From the NCBI RefSeq assembly GCF_010723575.1, contig NZ_BLKZ01000001.1, positions 3,162,001 to 3,226,000 of the forward strand: a stretch of DNA of 64,000 nucleotides. Direction: 5' to 3'. Under the pieces are notes generated by a model that saw only the letters and a program-made list of their open reading frames with translations, made no database searches and was not told the DNA's origin. Positions within the stretch are counted from its first letter, which is position 1; every line of letters starts with the position of its first letter. The stretch comes from Mycobacterium bourgelatii (GTDB lineage: Bacteria > Actinomycetota > Actinomycetes > Mycobacteriales > Mycobacteriaceae). The position numbers and the translations under genes are program-made. This document shows positions 55,201-63,891 of this stretch, in pieces.

Positions 55201-56011
55201 CGGGAATGCCTCAAACGGCGAATACGCCAAAGCCGGCCACGGCGGCCACGGCGGTGTCGGCGGGTACGGCGGCAACGGCGGCAACGGCGGCAACGGCGGG
55301 CACAACGCGGCACCCAATGCGAAGGGGCTGAGCACAGGGACCAATGTCGTCGCAAACGGCGGCAACGGCGGTGCCGGCGGAGCCGGCGGAGGCAACGGCG
55401 GCACGGGCGGCAACGGCGGCAACGCGGCCGTTCCCCCGTTCAACGAATCTGGGGTTCTGGCCGGAGGCCACGGCGGTCACGGCGGTGCTGGCGGTAAGGG
55501 AGCTTCGCTCAGTGACGGTCAGGGCTATGGTGCCGGCGCCGGAGGGGACGGCGGTACCGGCGGCGCCGGCGGTAATGCCGGAAATGGCGGCGGTAGTGCT
55601 GTCGGCGGCGACGCCGGCGCAGGTGGTGCCGGCGGTTCCGGCGGGTTCGGGGCGGCAGGCGGCAACGGCGGCAACGGCGGCAACGGCGGCGGCACGACAG
55701 GCGGTAACGGCGGCAATGGCGGTAATGGCGGGATGGGCGGCACTGGCGGCACCGGCGGCAACGGCGGCGCCGGTGGCGACGGCGGCTTGGGCCCCAACGG
55801 CGGAATTGCCGGCGGCGGCGGTGCTGCCGGAGCTGGCGGCGAAGCCGGTCTCGGCGGCTTTGGCGGTAGCGGCGGCGCCGGTGGAAATGGCGGGGCCCCA
55901 GGCGTTTATTTCGGCAGCCCAGTCGGCGTCAGTGGCGCGACGGGCGCTGCCGGCGCCACCGGGTTCAATGGCGCGAACGGTGTCGTTGGCTCTGCCGGCA
56001 AAGCAGGGTAA
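49253..56011 (+). CDS. PE-PGRS protein, 2252 residues
   Basis: The ATG at 49253 gives the canonical start MSFVIAAPETLATVASDLG; a TTG three codons upstream is less likely. The PE domain extends to about residue 110 and carries YSTAE at residues 87-91, the YxxxE export signal, then the linker GRPLIGNGADGAPGTG. The rest is Gly-Gly-X PGRS sequence, with a long-period super-repeat of about 200 residues. Near residues 1900-1930 a short non-PGRS insert (NPGQIFSSQASNGGDG, then VHFLGPFGDPRG) breaks the pattern. The protein ends NGVVGSAGKAG. It is exported to the surface by family, probably by ESX-5. It is an addition relative to M. tuberculosis, where aceAb is directly followed by PPE34. It is convergent with the PPE34-like gene. 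Confidence 0.95.
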   Translation: MSFVIAAPETLATVASDLGNIGSAIRAANSAAALSTTQVVSAAADEVSAAIAAVFGAHAQSYQSFAAEAAAYHSQFVRSLTTTASQYSTAESINVALTEQVLDVINAPTQALLGRPLIGNGADGAPGTGANGGAGGILFGNGGAGGSGAAGQTGGNGGAAGLFGVGGAGGAGGAATTGTGGAGGAGGPGGLFGFGGSGGAGGSSVSGTGGAGGAGGVSPLLGTGGPGGAGGFSATGIGGTGGAGGNGGLLYGNGGVGGIGGTGGVQGGAGGAGGDAGFVGAGGTGGIGGTGMSGIDGVDGAAPGADGTNGTAGGVAGNGGAGGRGGIVFGNGGDGGAGGLGGAGGSGGHGAFGNPGLTGGAGGDGANGGTGGVGGAPGAGGALFSQAGTAGAGGAGGAGGAAGTGGAGGQGVVVGGIAGNGGDGGKGGNAGIGGAGGAGGGAGAPAGATGFTPTTGGNGGAGGAGAHATTAGGHGGAGGHGGDAGSVGTGGAGGAGGNGMAGATVSAPGANGNTGGNGGAGGTGGNGGAISGDGGAGGVGGAGASGSSGVMGAAGLVGGFGGHGGDGGAGGSGGVALGKGIGGTGGNGGAGGAPGDGGAGGNGVVVGGVAGDGGAGGAGGNAGAGGAAGSGGGVGPNAGANGTAGITPGSGGNGGAGGAGAHATTAGGAGGKGGNGGAGGSVGNGGAGGAGGNGQAGAAVGAPGANGNAGGAGGAGGAGGTGGTTSGDGGAGGAGGHGGAGTAGVTGAAGGAGLTGQDGGSGGHGGAGGAGGVGGDPLGTGKGGKGGAGGNGGVGGAPGDGGAGGNGVVSGGVAGDGGDGGNGGARGIGGAFGAGGAGGGTGSQAGADGANGAAGSTVQAGGHGGVGGTGASATVAGGAGGNGGKGGNGGSVGNGGHGGAGGNGFVGAQGTNAANPSQNGTAGGVGGTGGAGGAGGNGGATFGFGGSGGDGGKGGLGGFGGNGANGTDGGLGLNGGTGSNGGAGGAGGAGGKGGAAGTGASGNGTHGAGGAGGNGGFGGSAGNGGAGGLGTFAGGGTGTGGDGGQGGVVGSGGAGGQGGAGGGTGGAQGADGATGAQGTGGNGGTGGAGAAAITFGGKGGTGGNGGNAGPVGNGGTGGTGGTGGTGSQGANAPDPSQNGGTGGTGGTGGTGGNGGQGGWISGVGGNGGAGGLGGLGGFGGAGAKGITGGLGLAGGDGSNGGAGGAGGNGGVGGAAGNGASGFGAGGAGGAAGNGGTGGNAGTGGTGGVGTFDGGGSGTGGTGGKGGTPGAGGSGGTGGAGNGSGAPGADGKQGAMGSGGNGGNGGNGAAATTAGGTGGKGGNGGDAGPVGNGGNGGTGGAGGTGQQGANAPDASQVGGTGGTGGAGGEGGTGGKGGSLSGFGGNGGAGGTGGAGGIGGAGAKGDTGGLGLAGGDGSNGGAGGTGGNGGAGGAPGTGISGNGAGGVGGAAGNGGSGGVAGNGGTGGVGTFDGGGSGKGGAGGKGATPGNGGTGGTGGLGNSGAANGANGTQGARGTGGNGGTGGNGANAVIAGQAGGDGGTGGNGGEYGNGGTGGNGGNGAAGVAGTSGTLNGQNGTAGGIGGAGGNGGAGGLGGTSSGDGGDGGSGGRAGNGGKGGAGGPASATGGDGGAGGVGGSGGLGGAAQAVGGKSGSMGAGGNGGNGGTGGKGGVGTDGAGSGVAGTVAGAGGKGGDGGTGGQGGFIAGNGGSGGDGGEGGTGGKGGASANGGTGGTGGAGGKAGLGGTALSVGGQSGAVGAGGAGGSGGTGGNGGTGVNGAAGTGVSGSNGGRGGDGGTGGAGGAPAVLGGTGGGDGGQGGAAGNGGTGGNGGTGVNGVGNAATGGKGGNGGAGGNGGNGGAGGAAGGDGAKVGSVGDAGSGGAGGNAGNGGNGGNGSNPGQIFSSQASNGGDGQTVHFLGPFGDPRGLAGNGGNGTNGGTTGQAGGNGGNGGWSTFGEVGTDARAGNGGNGGNGGFRAPGGNGGWGGNASNGEYAKAGHGGHGGVGGYGGNGGNGGNGGHNAAPNAKGLSTGTNVVANGGNGGAGGAGGGNGGTGGNGGNAAVPPFNESGVLAGGHGGHGGAGGKGASLSDGQGYGAGAGGDGGTGGAGGNAGNGGGSAVGGDAGAGGAGGSGGFGAAGGNGGNGGNGGGTTGGNGGNGGNGGMGGTGGTGGNGGAGGDGGLGPNGGIAGGGGAAGAGGEAGLGGFGGSGGAGGNGGAPGVYFGSPVGVSGATGAAGATGFNGANGVVGSAGKAG
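50640..53840 (+). repeat. PGRS super-repeats of about 580-660 bp, 6 copies
   Basis: A marker of the type GAGAHATTAGG recurs near 50641, 51230, 51860, 52517, 53171 and 53822, each preceded by GADGANG- or GGNGGAGG-type sequence and followed by GGKGGNGG and VGNGGxGG. Copies are diverged but keep motif order, showing growth of the gene by duplication of units of about 200 residues. Confidence 0.6.
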
Positions 56012-56606
56012 ACGCACCGCCGCCCACAGACCCGGGCCCACAGTTGCGGGAATCGCGTTGCGCCTATCCGCAGCGACTGACCGGCCTCGACGCCTAGCGC
56101 CGGCAGCCATTCGAGAGGCACTGACTGGCCCGACGTGTTCTGAGGGCGGCGATCTGGCGAAGACGCATTGCAGGTTGCGCGGGCAGCTCGAGCAGGCTCG
56201 AGCTCGTTACAGCCCAGTGCCGCTGGTGAAGAAGCCGGAGAGCTTTGACCCGATATTGCGGACACCCGAGTTCAACGCCGACGCCATGAGCCCAACCGAG
56301 GTCGTATTGGCCAGGCCCGAGATGGCGTTGCCGAAGTTCTGCATGCCCGAAACGAATTGGCCGACGTTGTAGTAGCCCGATACCGCACCGAACAAATTCT
56401 CCGGCACCTGGTTGTAGAAGCCAGAAATGGCCGCGCCAACGTTTCCGTAGCCCGAAGTGCCGCCCGCGCCGCTGTTGAAGAAGCCCGAAGACGGTGCGGC
56501 AGTGGCATTTCCGAAGCCCGGAGCACCCGCGATGGTGATCGGAATATTGATCGGGCCCAAGCCACCGTCGAGGTCGATGTCGAGTGGGAACAGGTCGATG
56601 CTGAAG

Positions 56607-56951
56607 CCAGGGATCGTGACCGGATTCGTGCTACCGCTCAACGGGATGTTCAGACCGATCTCGGGGACGCTGAAGCCACCGATGGTGAACGGATTCGTGC
56701 TACCGCTCAACGGGATGCTCAGACCGATCTCGGGAATGTTGAAGCCACCGATGGTGAACGGATTCGTGCTACCGCTCAACGGGATGTTCAAACCGATCTC
56801 ACCAACATTGAAACCACCGATGGTGAACGGATTCGTGCTACCGCTCAACGGGATGTTTAAACCGATCTCACCAACATTGAAACCACCGATGGTGAACGGA
56901 TTGGTAGTACCGCTCAACGGGATGTCCAAACCGACACTCCCGATGTTGAAG
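56607..56951 (-). repeat. 69-bp tandem array in the PPE34-like gene (first)
   Basis: The phrase CCACCGATGGTGAACGGATT recurs at 56676, 56745, 56814 and 56883, a spacing of exactly 69 bp. Each unit encodes 23 residues with the core STNPFTIGGFNVGEIGLNIP. Adjacent copies differ by only a few bases. Confidence 0.85.
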
Positions 56952-57162
56952 CCCGGAATGTTGAACGCGCGCGTGCCGCCCGACAATCCGAGAGACAAAG
57001 TTGACACAACGGAATTGACCGGGCCGATGGTGCCAGCGATGATCAGCGTGAGCGAGTAGGGGAATTCGTCGATATGAATTCTGATCGGCGCACTAAAGGC
57101 CACGTCGACCGGGATGGCCGGAACATTGACGGTCGGGAACCTGATGGGACCGAGACCACCGG

Positions 57163-57507
57163 CCGCGGTCAGATTGACCGGGATAGCGGGGATCGGGACA
57201 TTCGGAACGTTGATGGGGCCGATCCCGCCCGCGGCCACCAAGTTCAGCGGAATCGCCGGAATGGGAACGTTCGGCACATTAATGGGGCCAATGCCACCGG
57301 CCGCCAACAAGTTCAACGGAATCGCCGGAATAGTGATGTCGGGCACGACAATCGGGCCAAGACCACCGGCCGCCAACAAGTTCAACGGAATCGCCGGAAT
57401 AGTGATGTCGGGCACGACAATCGGGCCAAGACCACCGGCCGCCAACAGATTCAACGGAATCGCCGGAATAGTGATGTCGGGCACGGTAATCGCGCCGAGA
57501 CCGCCGT
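57163..57507 (-). repeat. 69-bp tandem array in the PPE34-like gene (second), five units
   Basis: Units start at about 57163, 57232, 57301, 57370 and 57439. The last three are almost identical; the first two are diverged. Each encodes 23 residues around ITIPAIPLNLLAAGGLGPI. The 69-bp unit equals that of VNTR QUB-11b in M. tuberculosis PPE34. Confidence 0.85.
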
Positions 57508-58721
57508 GCACGTGCAGGCCCAGCGGGATTTCGGGGATGGTCAGGGTGCCCGAGAAGCCCATCAGCCCCTGATAATCGCCTCGCCAGAACATGCCGTTGC
57601 TGAAGTTGCCCGTGTTCAGGGCGCCAGTGTTGACGTCGCCGGTGTTGGCGAACCCGGTATTGATGTCACCGGGGTTCAGGAAGCCGGTGTTTGTATCACC
57701 TGGATTGAAGTCCCCCGTGTTGACGTTGCCGACATTGAAGTTTCCGGTGTTGTGGCTGCCCACATTGGCCATGCCCGTGTTGACGCTACCGAGATTGAAC
57801 CAGCCGGTATTGGCGTCGCCCACGTTGCCTAAGCCGTGGTTGTAGTTGCCGGAGTTGCCGATGCCGAAGTTTCCGGTGCCCGAGTTGAAAAAGCCGATGT
57901 TGCCATCACCGGAGTTGCCGAAGCCGATGTTGCCGACGCCAGAGTTGAGGCCGCCGAAACCGACTTGGTTGTCGCCGGTCAGGCCGATCCCGATATTTCC
58001 ATTACCCGTGTTGCCGAAGCCGATGTTTCCGTTGCCGATGTTCCCGAGACCGATGTTCTGCAGCCCCGCTGTCATCCCCGGACCGGTGTTGCCGAAGCCA
58101 AAGTTGTTGCTGCCCAGGTTGCCGAAGCCGACGTTGTTGTCGCCGAAGTTACCGAAACCGATACCGCCGAAGCCGATATTGCCGCCGCCGAAGTTGGTGT
58201 TGCCGACGTTCCCGAAGCCGAAGTTGAAGTCGCCGACGTTCGCAGCGCCCAGGTTCATGTTGCCGTCGTTCGCAAAGCCGAGGTTGAGAGCTGTGTCGCC
58301 GGCAGCATTGCGCAGGAAGCCTGCGAGGTGGTCGCCGGTGTTACTGATCCCGGAATTGAACGCCGCTGTCGCCACGCCCAGTGTGCTGGTGTTGTAAAGG
58401 CCCGAGACCGTATTGCCGAAGTTCGACATGCCCGATACCAGCGAACCGACGTTGAAGTAGCCCGAGTTGCCCAGATTCTCGGCAACATTCCAGAATCCCG
58501 AGCTGCCCGCGCCGAAGTTTCCGAAGCCCGACGAGCCGCCCGTACCGCTGTTGAAGAAGCCCGAAGACGGCGTAGTTGTCGAGTTTCCGAACCCCGGGGT
58601 GCCCGGCGCAATGTCGATCGGAATATTGATGGGGCCGACTCCGCCGAAGGCGTGCAGACCTAACGGGATTGGCGGGAGGCTGAAACCATCCGGAAAGAGG
58701 GTGAGGGGTCCGAGACTGCCA

Positions 58722-59021
58722 CCCACGTTGATTCCCAGGGGAATCGGACCAAGCGAATAGCCGTTCGGGAAGAGGGTGACCGGCCCCAGGCCGCCGCCGA
58801 CGTTGATACCCAGCGAAATCGGCCCGAGTGAGTAACCATTCGGGAACACTGTTAACGGGCCAAGACTGCCGCCCACATTGATACCCAATGGGATGGGACC
58901 CAACGAGTAGTTGTTCGGGAAGATGGTGACGGGGCCGAGGCTGCCACCCACGTTGATGCCCAACGGGATCGGATTCAGCGAGTAATTGTTCGGGAAGACC
59001 GTGAAGGGCCCGAGGCCGCCG
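58722..59021 (-). repeat. 75-bp tandem repeats in the PPE34-like gene
   Basis: Units begin near 58722, 58797, 58872 and 58947 (75 bp each, 25 residues). The coded pattern is LGPVTIFPNNYSLGPIPLGI followed by NVGGS. A set of 72-bp units follows at about 59269-59484. Confidence 0.75.
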
Positions 59022-59553
59022 CTGAGGTTGATGCTCAGCGGGATCGGCGCGATCGAGTATCCATTCGGGAACACCGTGACACCGCCGAGGTTTCCGGTCA
59101 CGGTGGGCGTGATATACGCCTCGATGTTGAGGGGGCCGATGTAGCCGGGGAGGCCGAGTGTGTCTACCGGAATTGTGTTGAGGGGAATCACGAATTCGGC
59201 CTGATTGCCGGATAGCTGCAGGCCGAACTGAGGAATAGTGATCGGCGGCACGGCGATGGGCCCGACCAGAGCGCCAGCGCTGTTGATACCCAAGTTGATC
59301 TGGGGCACGTTGATCGACGGGATGGTGATCTCGCCGACTAGGGCGCCGGAACTGTTGATACCCAGACCGATCTGGGGCACGTTGATCGACGGGATGGTGA
59401 TCTCGCCGACCAGGGCGCCGGAACTGTTGATACCCAAGCCGATCTGAGGCACGTTGATCGACGGGATGGTGATGGGTCCGACGACCGCACCGGAACTGCT
59501 GATGCCCAGACCGATCTCGGGCAACGTGATCGGCGGGATACTGATCGCGCCGA

Positions 59554-59557
59554 CTAG
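59554..59557. repeat. Target site duplication CTAG, left copy
   Basis: CTAG here and at 61240-61243 flanks the IS exactly. The uninterrupted equivalent is visible in a neighbouring repeat of the same gene (GCCGACTAGGGCGCC at about 59334). Confidence 0.9.
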
Positions 59558-61239
59558 CCCGGATTTTTCGTGAAACGTTGTGAGTTTCGGGGTGTAGATA
59601 TGCGAAAGTGCCTGTCCTGCAAGGAATAATTGGACTTCTCTAGGGTTCAGTCGTTCCAGCGGGAAGGCACCTCGCAGGTGAAGAATATCGCGGTCGGGTC
59701 GCGGGTGAAAGTTTCCGCCGACGGTTATGGTGTCGTGTCGCATGCCGGGATGGCCATGGTGCGTGAGCTCGCGGACCGCAGCGGGTTATCGGCGCAGGTC
59801 ACCGCCGCGTTGGCAGATACCTACCGGGGCCCGTGGGTGTATGCGCCCGGGGAGGTGTTCGCTGATCTGGCTGCCGCGGTCGCCGATGGGGCGGACTGCA
59901 TCGACGCGGTCGGACAACTGTGCGGCGACCGTGAGCATGTCCTGGGTGCCAAAGCCTCCACGACCACGATGTGGCGGCTAATCGATGAGCGCATCGATGC
60001 TTCGCACCTACCGCGGGTGCGTGCCGCCCGGGCTGCGGCCCGCGCAGCCCTGGGCCGCCGGCGCCGCCCCGCACCGGGTGGCTGGTTGCACATCGACATC
60101 GACGCCACCCTGGTCCTCGATCATTCCGATAACAAGGAGAAGGCAGGGCGACCTGGAAAGACCTACGGTCACCACCCGCTGCTGGCCTTCGTGGACCGCC
60201 CCGAGATCGCCGGCGGGGAAGCGCTGGCGGCCTACTGCGCCCCGGTGGCGCGGGCTCCAACACCGCAGCTGACCACGTCAGTGTCTAGCGCAGGCACTGG
60301 CGGCCTGCCGGCGCGATGGCGGCCGGACCCCGATCATCGCGACGACCCCGACAAGCCGGCGGTGCTGGTGCGCTGCGACACCGCCGGGGCCACCCACGAC
60401 TTCGCCGACGCCTGCCGCGCCGCGGCGTGGGGTTCTCCTTCGGCTACCCGTGGATTGGCGGGTGCAGGACGCTGTGGACACTCTCAACATCGGGCAGTGC
60501 TGGTATCCGGCGATCGACACCGACGGTGGTATCCGCGAGGGCGCCTGGGTCGCCGAGGCCACCAACCTGGTCAACCTGTCATCGTGGCGGCGGGGACCCG
60601 GCTGATCCTGCGCAAGGAAAGGCCCCATCCGGGTGCGCAGTTGCGGTTCACCGACGCCGACGGGATGCGGGTCACCGCGTTCATCACCGACACACCGCCC
60701 GGTGTGGTCGCCGGCCAGGTGGCAGGTCTGGAACTACGCCACCGCCAACACGCCCGCGTCGAAGACCGCATCCGCGAACTCAAAGCCACCGGCCTGCGCA
60801 ACCTGCCGTGTCAGGCATTCGACGCCAACGCCGCCTGGCTGGAAATCGTCTTGGCCGCAGCCGATCTGGTCACCTGGTGCCAGCTCATCGGATTCACCGG
60901 CCACCCCGGCCTGACCCGTGCCGAGATCGCTACCTTCCGCTACCGAGTCCTGCACGTCGCAGCCCGCATCACCCGCGGCGCCCGCCGAACCCGACTACGC
61001 ATCGACGCCACCTGGCGATGGGCCGCAGCCATCGCCACCGCATGGCAACACATCCGCACCGCCTTCGGTTGACCGACAACCCAGCTGACCAACCGAGCAC
61101 GAAAGACCACCGGCCCTGGGAAAGCCCGCCAACCCGGCGACACGGGACAACCCCAACACGCCCTAAACCACACAAACCCCAGACACCACGCACCCCATCG
61201 CCAAGTCCGACCGAAATCACCCTCGACGAAAAATCGAGG
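59558..61239 (+). mobile_element. IS1380-family insertion sequence, 1682 bp, inside the PPE34-like gene
   Basis: The left end CCCGGATTTTTCGT and the right end (reverse complement) CCTCGATTTTTCGT match at 12 of 14 bases. A 4-bp duplication CTAG flanks it, which fits the known 4-bp target duplications of IS1380-type elements. Size and transposase type agree. The insertion splits the PPE gene in opposite orientation to it. Confidence 0.92.
59630..61072 (+). pseudogene. IS1380-family transposase with compensated frameshifts
   Basis: The frame is open for 480 codons and both ends are normal: WLHIDIDATLVLDHSDNKEK (first catalytic-type Asp), LVRCDTAGATHDFADAC (second) and DANAAWLEIVLAAADL (Glu region). 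The middle is scrambled. Between about 60225 and 60315 the expected LRPGGAGSNTAADHV is found in another frame, and between about 60425 and 60590 the expected GVGFSFGYP and then NIGQCWYPAIDTDGGI appear in two further frames. The main frame returns at AAGTRLILRKERPHPG. At least five indels are needed and their sum is zero. The enzyme is probably inactive unless these are sequence errors. A GTG at 59678 behind GGGAAGG is an alternative start. Confidence 0.8.
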
Positions 61240-62764
61240 CTAGGGCACCATTGCTGTTAATGCCCAGCCCTATCTCAGGGACATGAAGCGGTGGGATGTT
61301 GATAGGACCAACGGTGCCCATGCCGTTGAGGTCCAAACCGGCCGCAGGAATGGTCAGGGTGCCGGAGAAGCCGACCAGGCCCTGGTACTCACCTCGCCAG
61401 AACATGCCATTGTTGTAGTTGCCGGTGTTGAACGCACCAGTGTTCACGTTTCCGGTGTTGCCCCAGCCCGTGTTGAGATCGCCAGGGTTGAAGCCGCCGG
61501 TGTTGGAGTTTCCGATGTTGGCGCTACCGGTGTTGAAGCTACCCAGGTTGAAGCTGCCGGTGTTGAAGTTACCGATGTTTCCGATGCCGGTGTTCGCGAT
61601 GCCGGTGTTGAAGAATCCGGTGTTGGCTTCGCCGGCGTTGCCGATGCCGGTGTTGTAGCTGGTGCCGGAGTTGAACAAGCCGAAGTTTCCGGTGCCCGAG
61701 TTGCCGATGCCGACATTGCCGGTACCCGAGTTGAACAAGCCAATGTTGCCGGTTCCCGAGTTCCAGCCGCCGAAACCTTGCAAACCATTGCCGGTGAGCC
61801 CGAAGCCGACGTTCCCGTCGCCCGTGTTGCCGAACCCAATGTTGCCGTTGCCCGAGTTTCCAATGCCGATGTTGTTGCTGCCGGTGTTGCCGAAGCCAAA
61901 GTTGTTGAGCGCTGCCGTCAGTCCAGGACCTACGTTGGCGAAGCCGATGTTGTTGCCGCCGAGGTTGCCGAATCCGAAGTTGTTGCTACCCAGGTTTCCA
62001 AAGCCAACGTTGTAGCTGCCGAGGTTTCCAGGCCCAAGGTTGTAGCTGCCGAGATTCCCACTGGCCAGATTGAGATTGCCAACGTTTCCGTTGCCTAGAT
62101 TTCCTAATCCAGCGTTTGCCAGGCCCAAGTTGATGTTGGTCGTGACCTCGCCTGCCACGAGCGGGACTTCGCCGGCCGCCGTCGTAACGGCGGCGACGGC
62201 CGCCGCCGGCGCGGCCGCCACCTGCCCCGCCAGTCCGGCTAGACCTTGCAGCGGCTGAGCGAAAGGCGTCAGCGCCGCCGCGATCGACGAAGCCCCGGCG
62301 TGGTAAGCGGCCATCGCCGACACGTCGATAGCCCACATCTCTTCATAGGCGGCCTCCATCGCAGCGATCGCCGGAGTGTTCTGACCGAAGATGTTCGAGA
62401 ACACCAGCGACAGCAGGTCGGACCGGTTAGCCGCCACCAACGCCGGCTGCACCATCGCCAACCGCACAGCGTCGAACTCTGCCGCCATGGCCCCCGCCCG
62501 CGCGGCTGCCTCGGCCGCCTGCGCCGCTGCGGCGGTAAGCCACTGCAGGTAGGGGGTGGCGGCTGCCGTCATCGCGGCCGACGAAGCGCCCTGCCACGAA
62601 CTGCCGACGACACCGGATATGACAGATCCGAAAGATGAAGCGGCCGAGGCCAGTTCGGTGTTGAGCCCGTCCCAGGCCGCCGCGGCGGCGAGCATCGGCT
62701 CCGATCCCGCTCCCGCAAGAATCAGCGCCGAGTTGATCTCCGGGGGCAACACTGCAAAGTTCAT
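61217..62764 (-). pseudogene. PPE34: PPE34-like PPE-MPTR gene, 5' (N-terminal) part, truncated by an IS
   Basis: The ATG at 62764 follows GAGAGAGGTG. The PPE domain (about residues 1-180) begins MNFAVLPPEINSALIL, with WQG in SSWQGASS and SNIFGQN. MPTR repeats follow from about residue 210 (GNLGNGNVGNLN, FNSGTGNVGIGNSG) and the frame reaches the IS at codon 507 in GINSNGALA. The last few residues (SIFRRG) and the stop at 61217 are read from IS sequence, so a 515-residue truncated protein with an intact export domain could still be made. Reconstitution with 56207-59557 is exact. Confidence 0.88.
61240..61243. repeat. Target site duplication CTAG, right copy
   Basis: It pairs with 59554-59557. 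Downstream bases GGCACCATTGCTGTTAAT continue the PPE repeat unit. Confidence 0.9.
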
Positions 62765-63349
62765 CGGCCTACACCTCTCTCTGGTGCTCACGCCACTGAC
62801 ATAACGACACCGGAGAAGGCAATGGCCATCGGTCGCCGCTAAGCTGATCTCGTTGCGGACAACGTACAAGGAGACATCCGCATAAATCGACAATTTATTG
62901 GAAAAAATGTCGGATGTTATCAACTTGTGATAATAAATCGCGCCAATGCCAACTTGCTTTACATTCGCGCGTTAGGACGCCGATTCGGTGATGCTTGTCA
63001 ATTGCAGATACAGCGGCCAGTCACCTCAAGGCTAGCCTCTACCAGTGTCTTTGGGTGTCAGTCTGCGACTGACGGTAGGCGGTGCTGCAGAACTCTTCTG
63101 TGGCGAAAAGAGCATCCATCACCCGTTCTGAGCCTGGCGAAAGTGCAGCAGTTCCGGCCAAAAACAATTTTTCCTTTTTGCCGCTATGCGAATAAGTTGA
63201 GCTTGCCCGACGAAATAAACAAACAATTTGCCGCATAACGCTGCTCGCACCAAGTCCCGCCCGGTTTCCACCCCCCAAAACGGGGTATGCGGACCAGTGC
63301 TCGAGACCGATGTGGCCGTGAGAGAAGAGTTAGAGAGTAGGGAAGTCTG
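62765..63349. other. 585-bp divergent intergenic region
   Basis: It lies between the PPE34-like start (reverse) and the lipoprotein start (forward). It is AT-rich, especially at 62880-62960 and 63150-63240. No credible gene is seen. It must hold promoters for both genes, but I cannot place them with confidence. Confidence 0.5.
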
Positions 63350-63763
63350 ATGAGATCCGAAGCCAGGAGGGCGTTTGCAGTCTTCGGTGGCGGCGCAATG
63401 CTGGTCATGGCCGTCGCTTGTGGCGGTGGCGACGACAAGTCACCGAGCAGCAGCACGACGCCATCGACAACGACACCCAGCTCCGCCGTGACGACCACCG
63501 CGCCCCCCGGCGCGCCCGGCACCGAAACATCACCGGGAGGCCCAACCGGTGGCGGCGGACCCGGCGGAGGCGGCGGCGGCGTGCCCGGCGGTCCCACCGG
63601 CGGCGGTGGCCCAGACGGTGGGGGCGGCGGCGTTCCGGGCGGTCCCACCGGTGGCGGCGGACCGGGCGGCGGAGGCGGCACCATTCCCGGCGTCGGCGGT
63701 GGCGGTGGCGGACCGGGTGGCGGCGGCGGTTGCGTCGGCAACCTCTGCGGCGGCTTCCCGTGA
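63350..63763 (+). CDS. Putative lipoprotein with a Gly/Pro-rich, PGRS-like tail
   Basis: The 137-residue product begins with a short signal sequence: basic MRSEARR, a hydrophobic stretch, then the lipobox-like AVAC with Cys at residue 24, followed by GGGDDKS. A Ser/Thr linker (SSSTTPSTTTPSS) leads into repeats of the type GGPTGGGGPGGGGGGV, three times. The C terminus is GGGCVGNLCGGFP with two cysteines that could form a disulfide. It is probably anchored outside the membrane. The function is unknown. It differs from PE-PGRS proteins in having no PE domain and a conventional signal. Confidence 0.75.
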   Translation: MRSEARRAFAVFGGGAMLVMAVACGGGDDKSPSSSTTPSTTTPSSAVTTTAPPGAPGTETSPGGPTGGGGPGGGGGGVPGGPTGGGGPDGGGGGVPGGPTGGGGPGGGGGTIPGVGGGGGGPGGGGGCVGNLCGGFP

Positions 63764-63787
63764 TCTAGCGCTCGTTAGATTCTGACG

Positions 63788-63833
63788 GCCGACGGGGTCA
63801 GGACGGTGTTACCGCCGTCCTGGCCCCGTCGGC
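63788..63833 (+). terminator. Strong hairpin terminator after the lipoprotein gene
   Basis: A 19-bp stem, GCCGACGGGGTCAGGACGG (63788-63806) against CCGTCCTGGCCCCGTCGGC (63815-63833), has a single G-T mismatch and an 8-nt loop, 24 bp after the stop. Confidence 0.85.
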
Positions 63834-63891
63834 TCTGAATACGGGGACTATCGTTCGGTCAAGCCCATCACGCGGCCGGAAGGAGCCCCAT

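Larger units (their letters stand above)
56207..59557 (-). pseudogene. PPE34: PPE34-like PPE-MPTR gene, 3' (C-terminal) part, separated by an IS
   Basis: The frame continues the PPE gene that starts at 62764. It opens immediately at the IS boundary with GAISIPPITLPEIGLGISSS and runs to a stop at 56207. It contains IP-type repeats, an MPTR block (GFGNTGNGNIGIGLTG), GIPxxFSLPPIPLGL-like repeats of 25 residues, a second IP array, and ends AISGLANTTSVGLM then KLSGFFTSGTGL. Excising the IS and one CTAG rejoins both parts exactly in frame, giving 4872 bp or 1623 residues. Position next to aceA2, the reverse strand and the 69-bp repeats match Rv1917c (PPE34), the gene holding VNTR QUB-11b. Alone this part lacks a start and the PPE export domain, so it is not expected to be made. 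Confidence 0.85.

Noticed and set aside
59558..61239. Possibility that the IS carries passenger genes (reverse frames near 61.0 kb)
   Set aside because: They are short, low-complexity and antisense to the transposase end.
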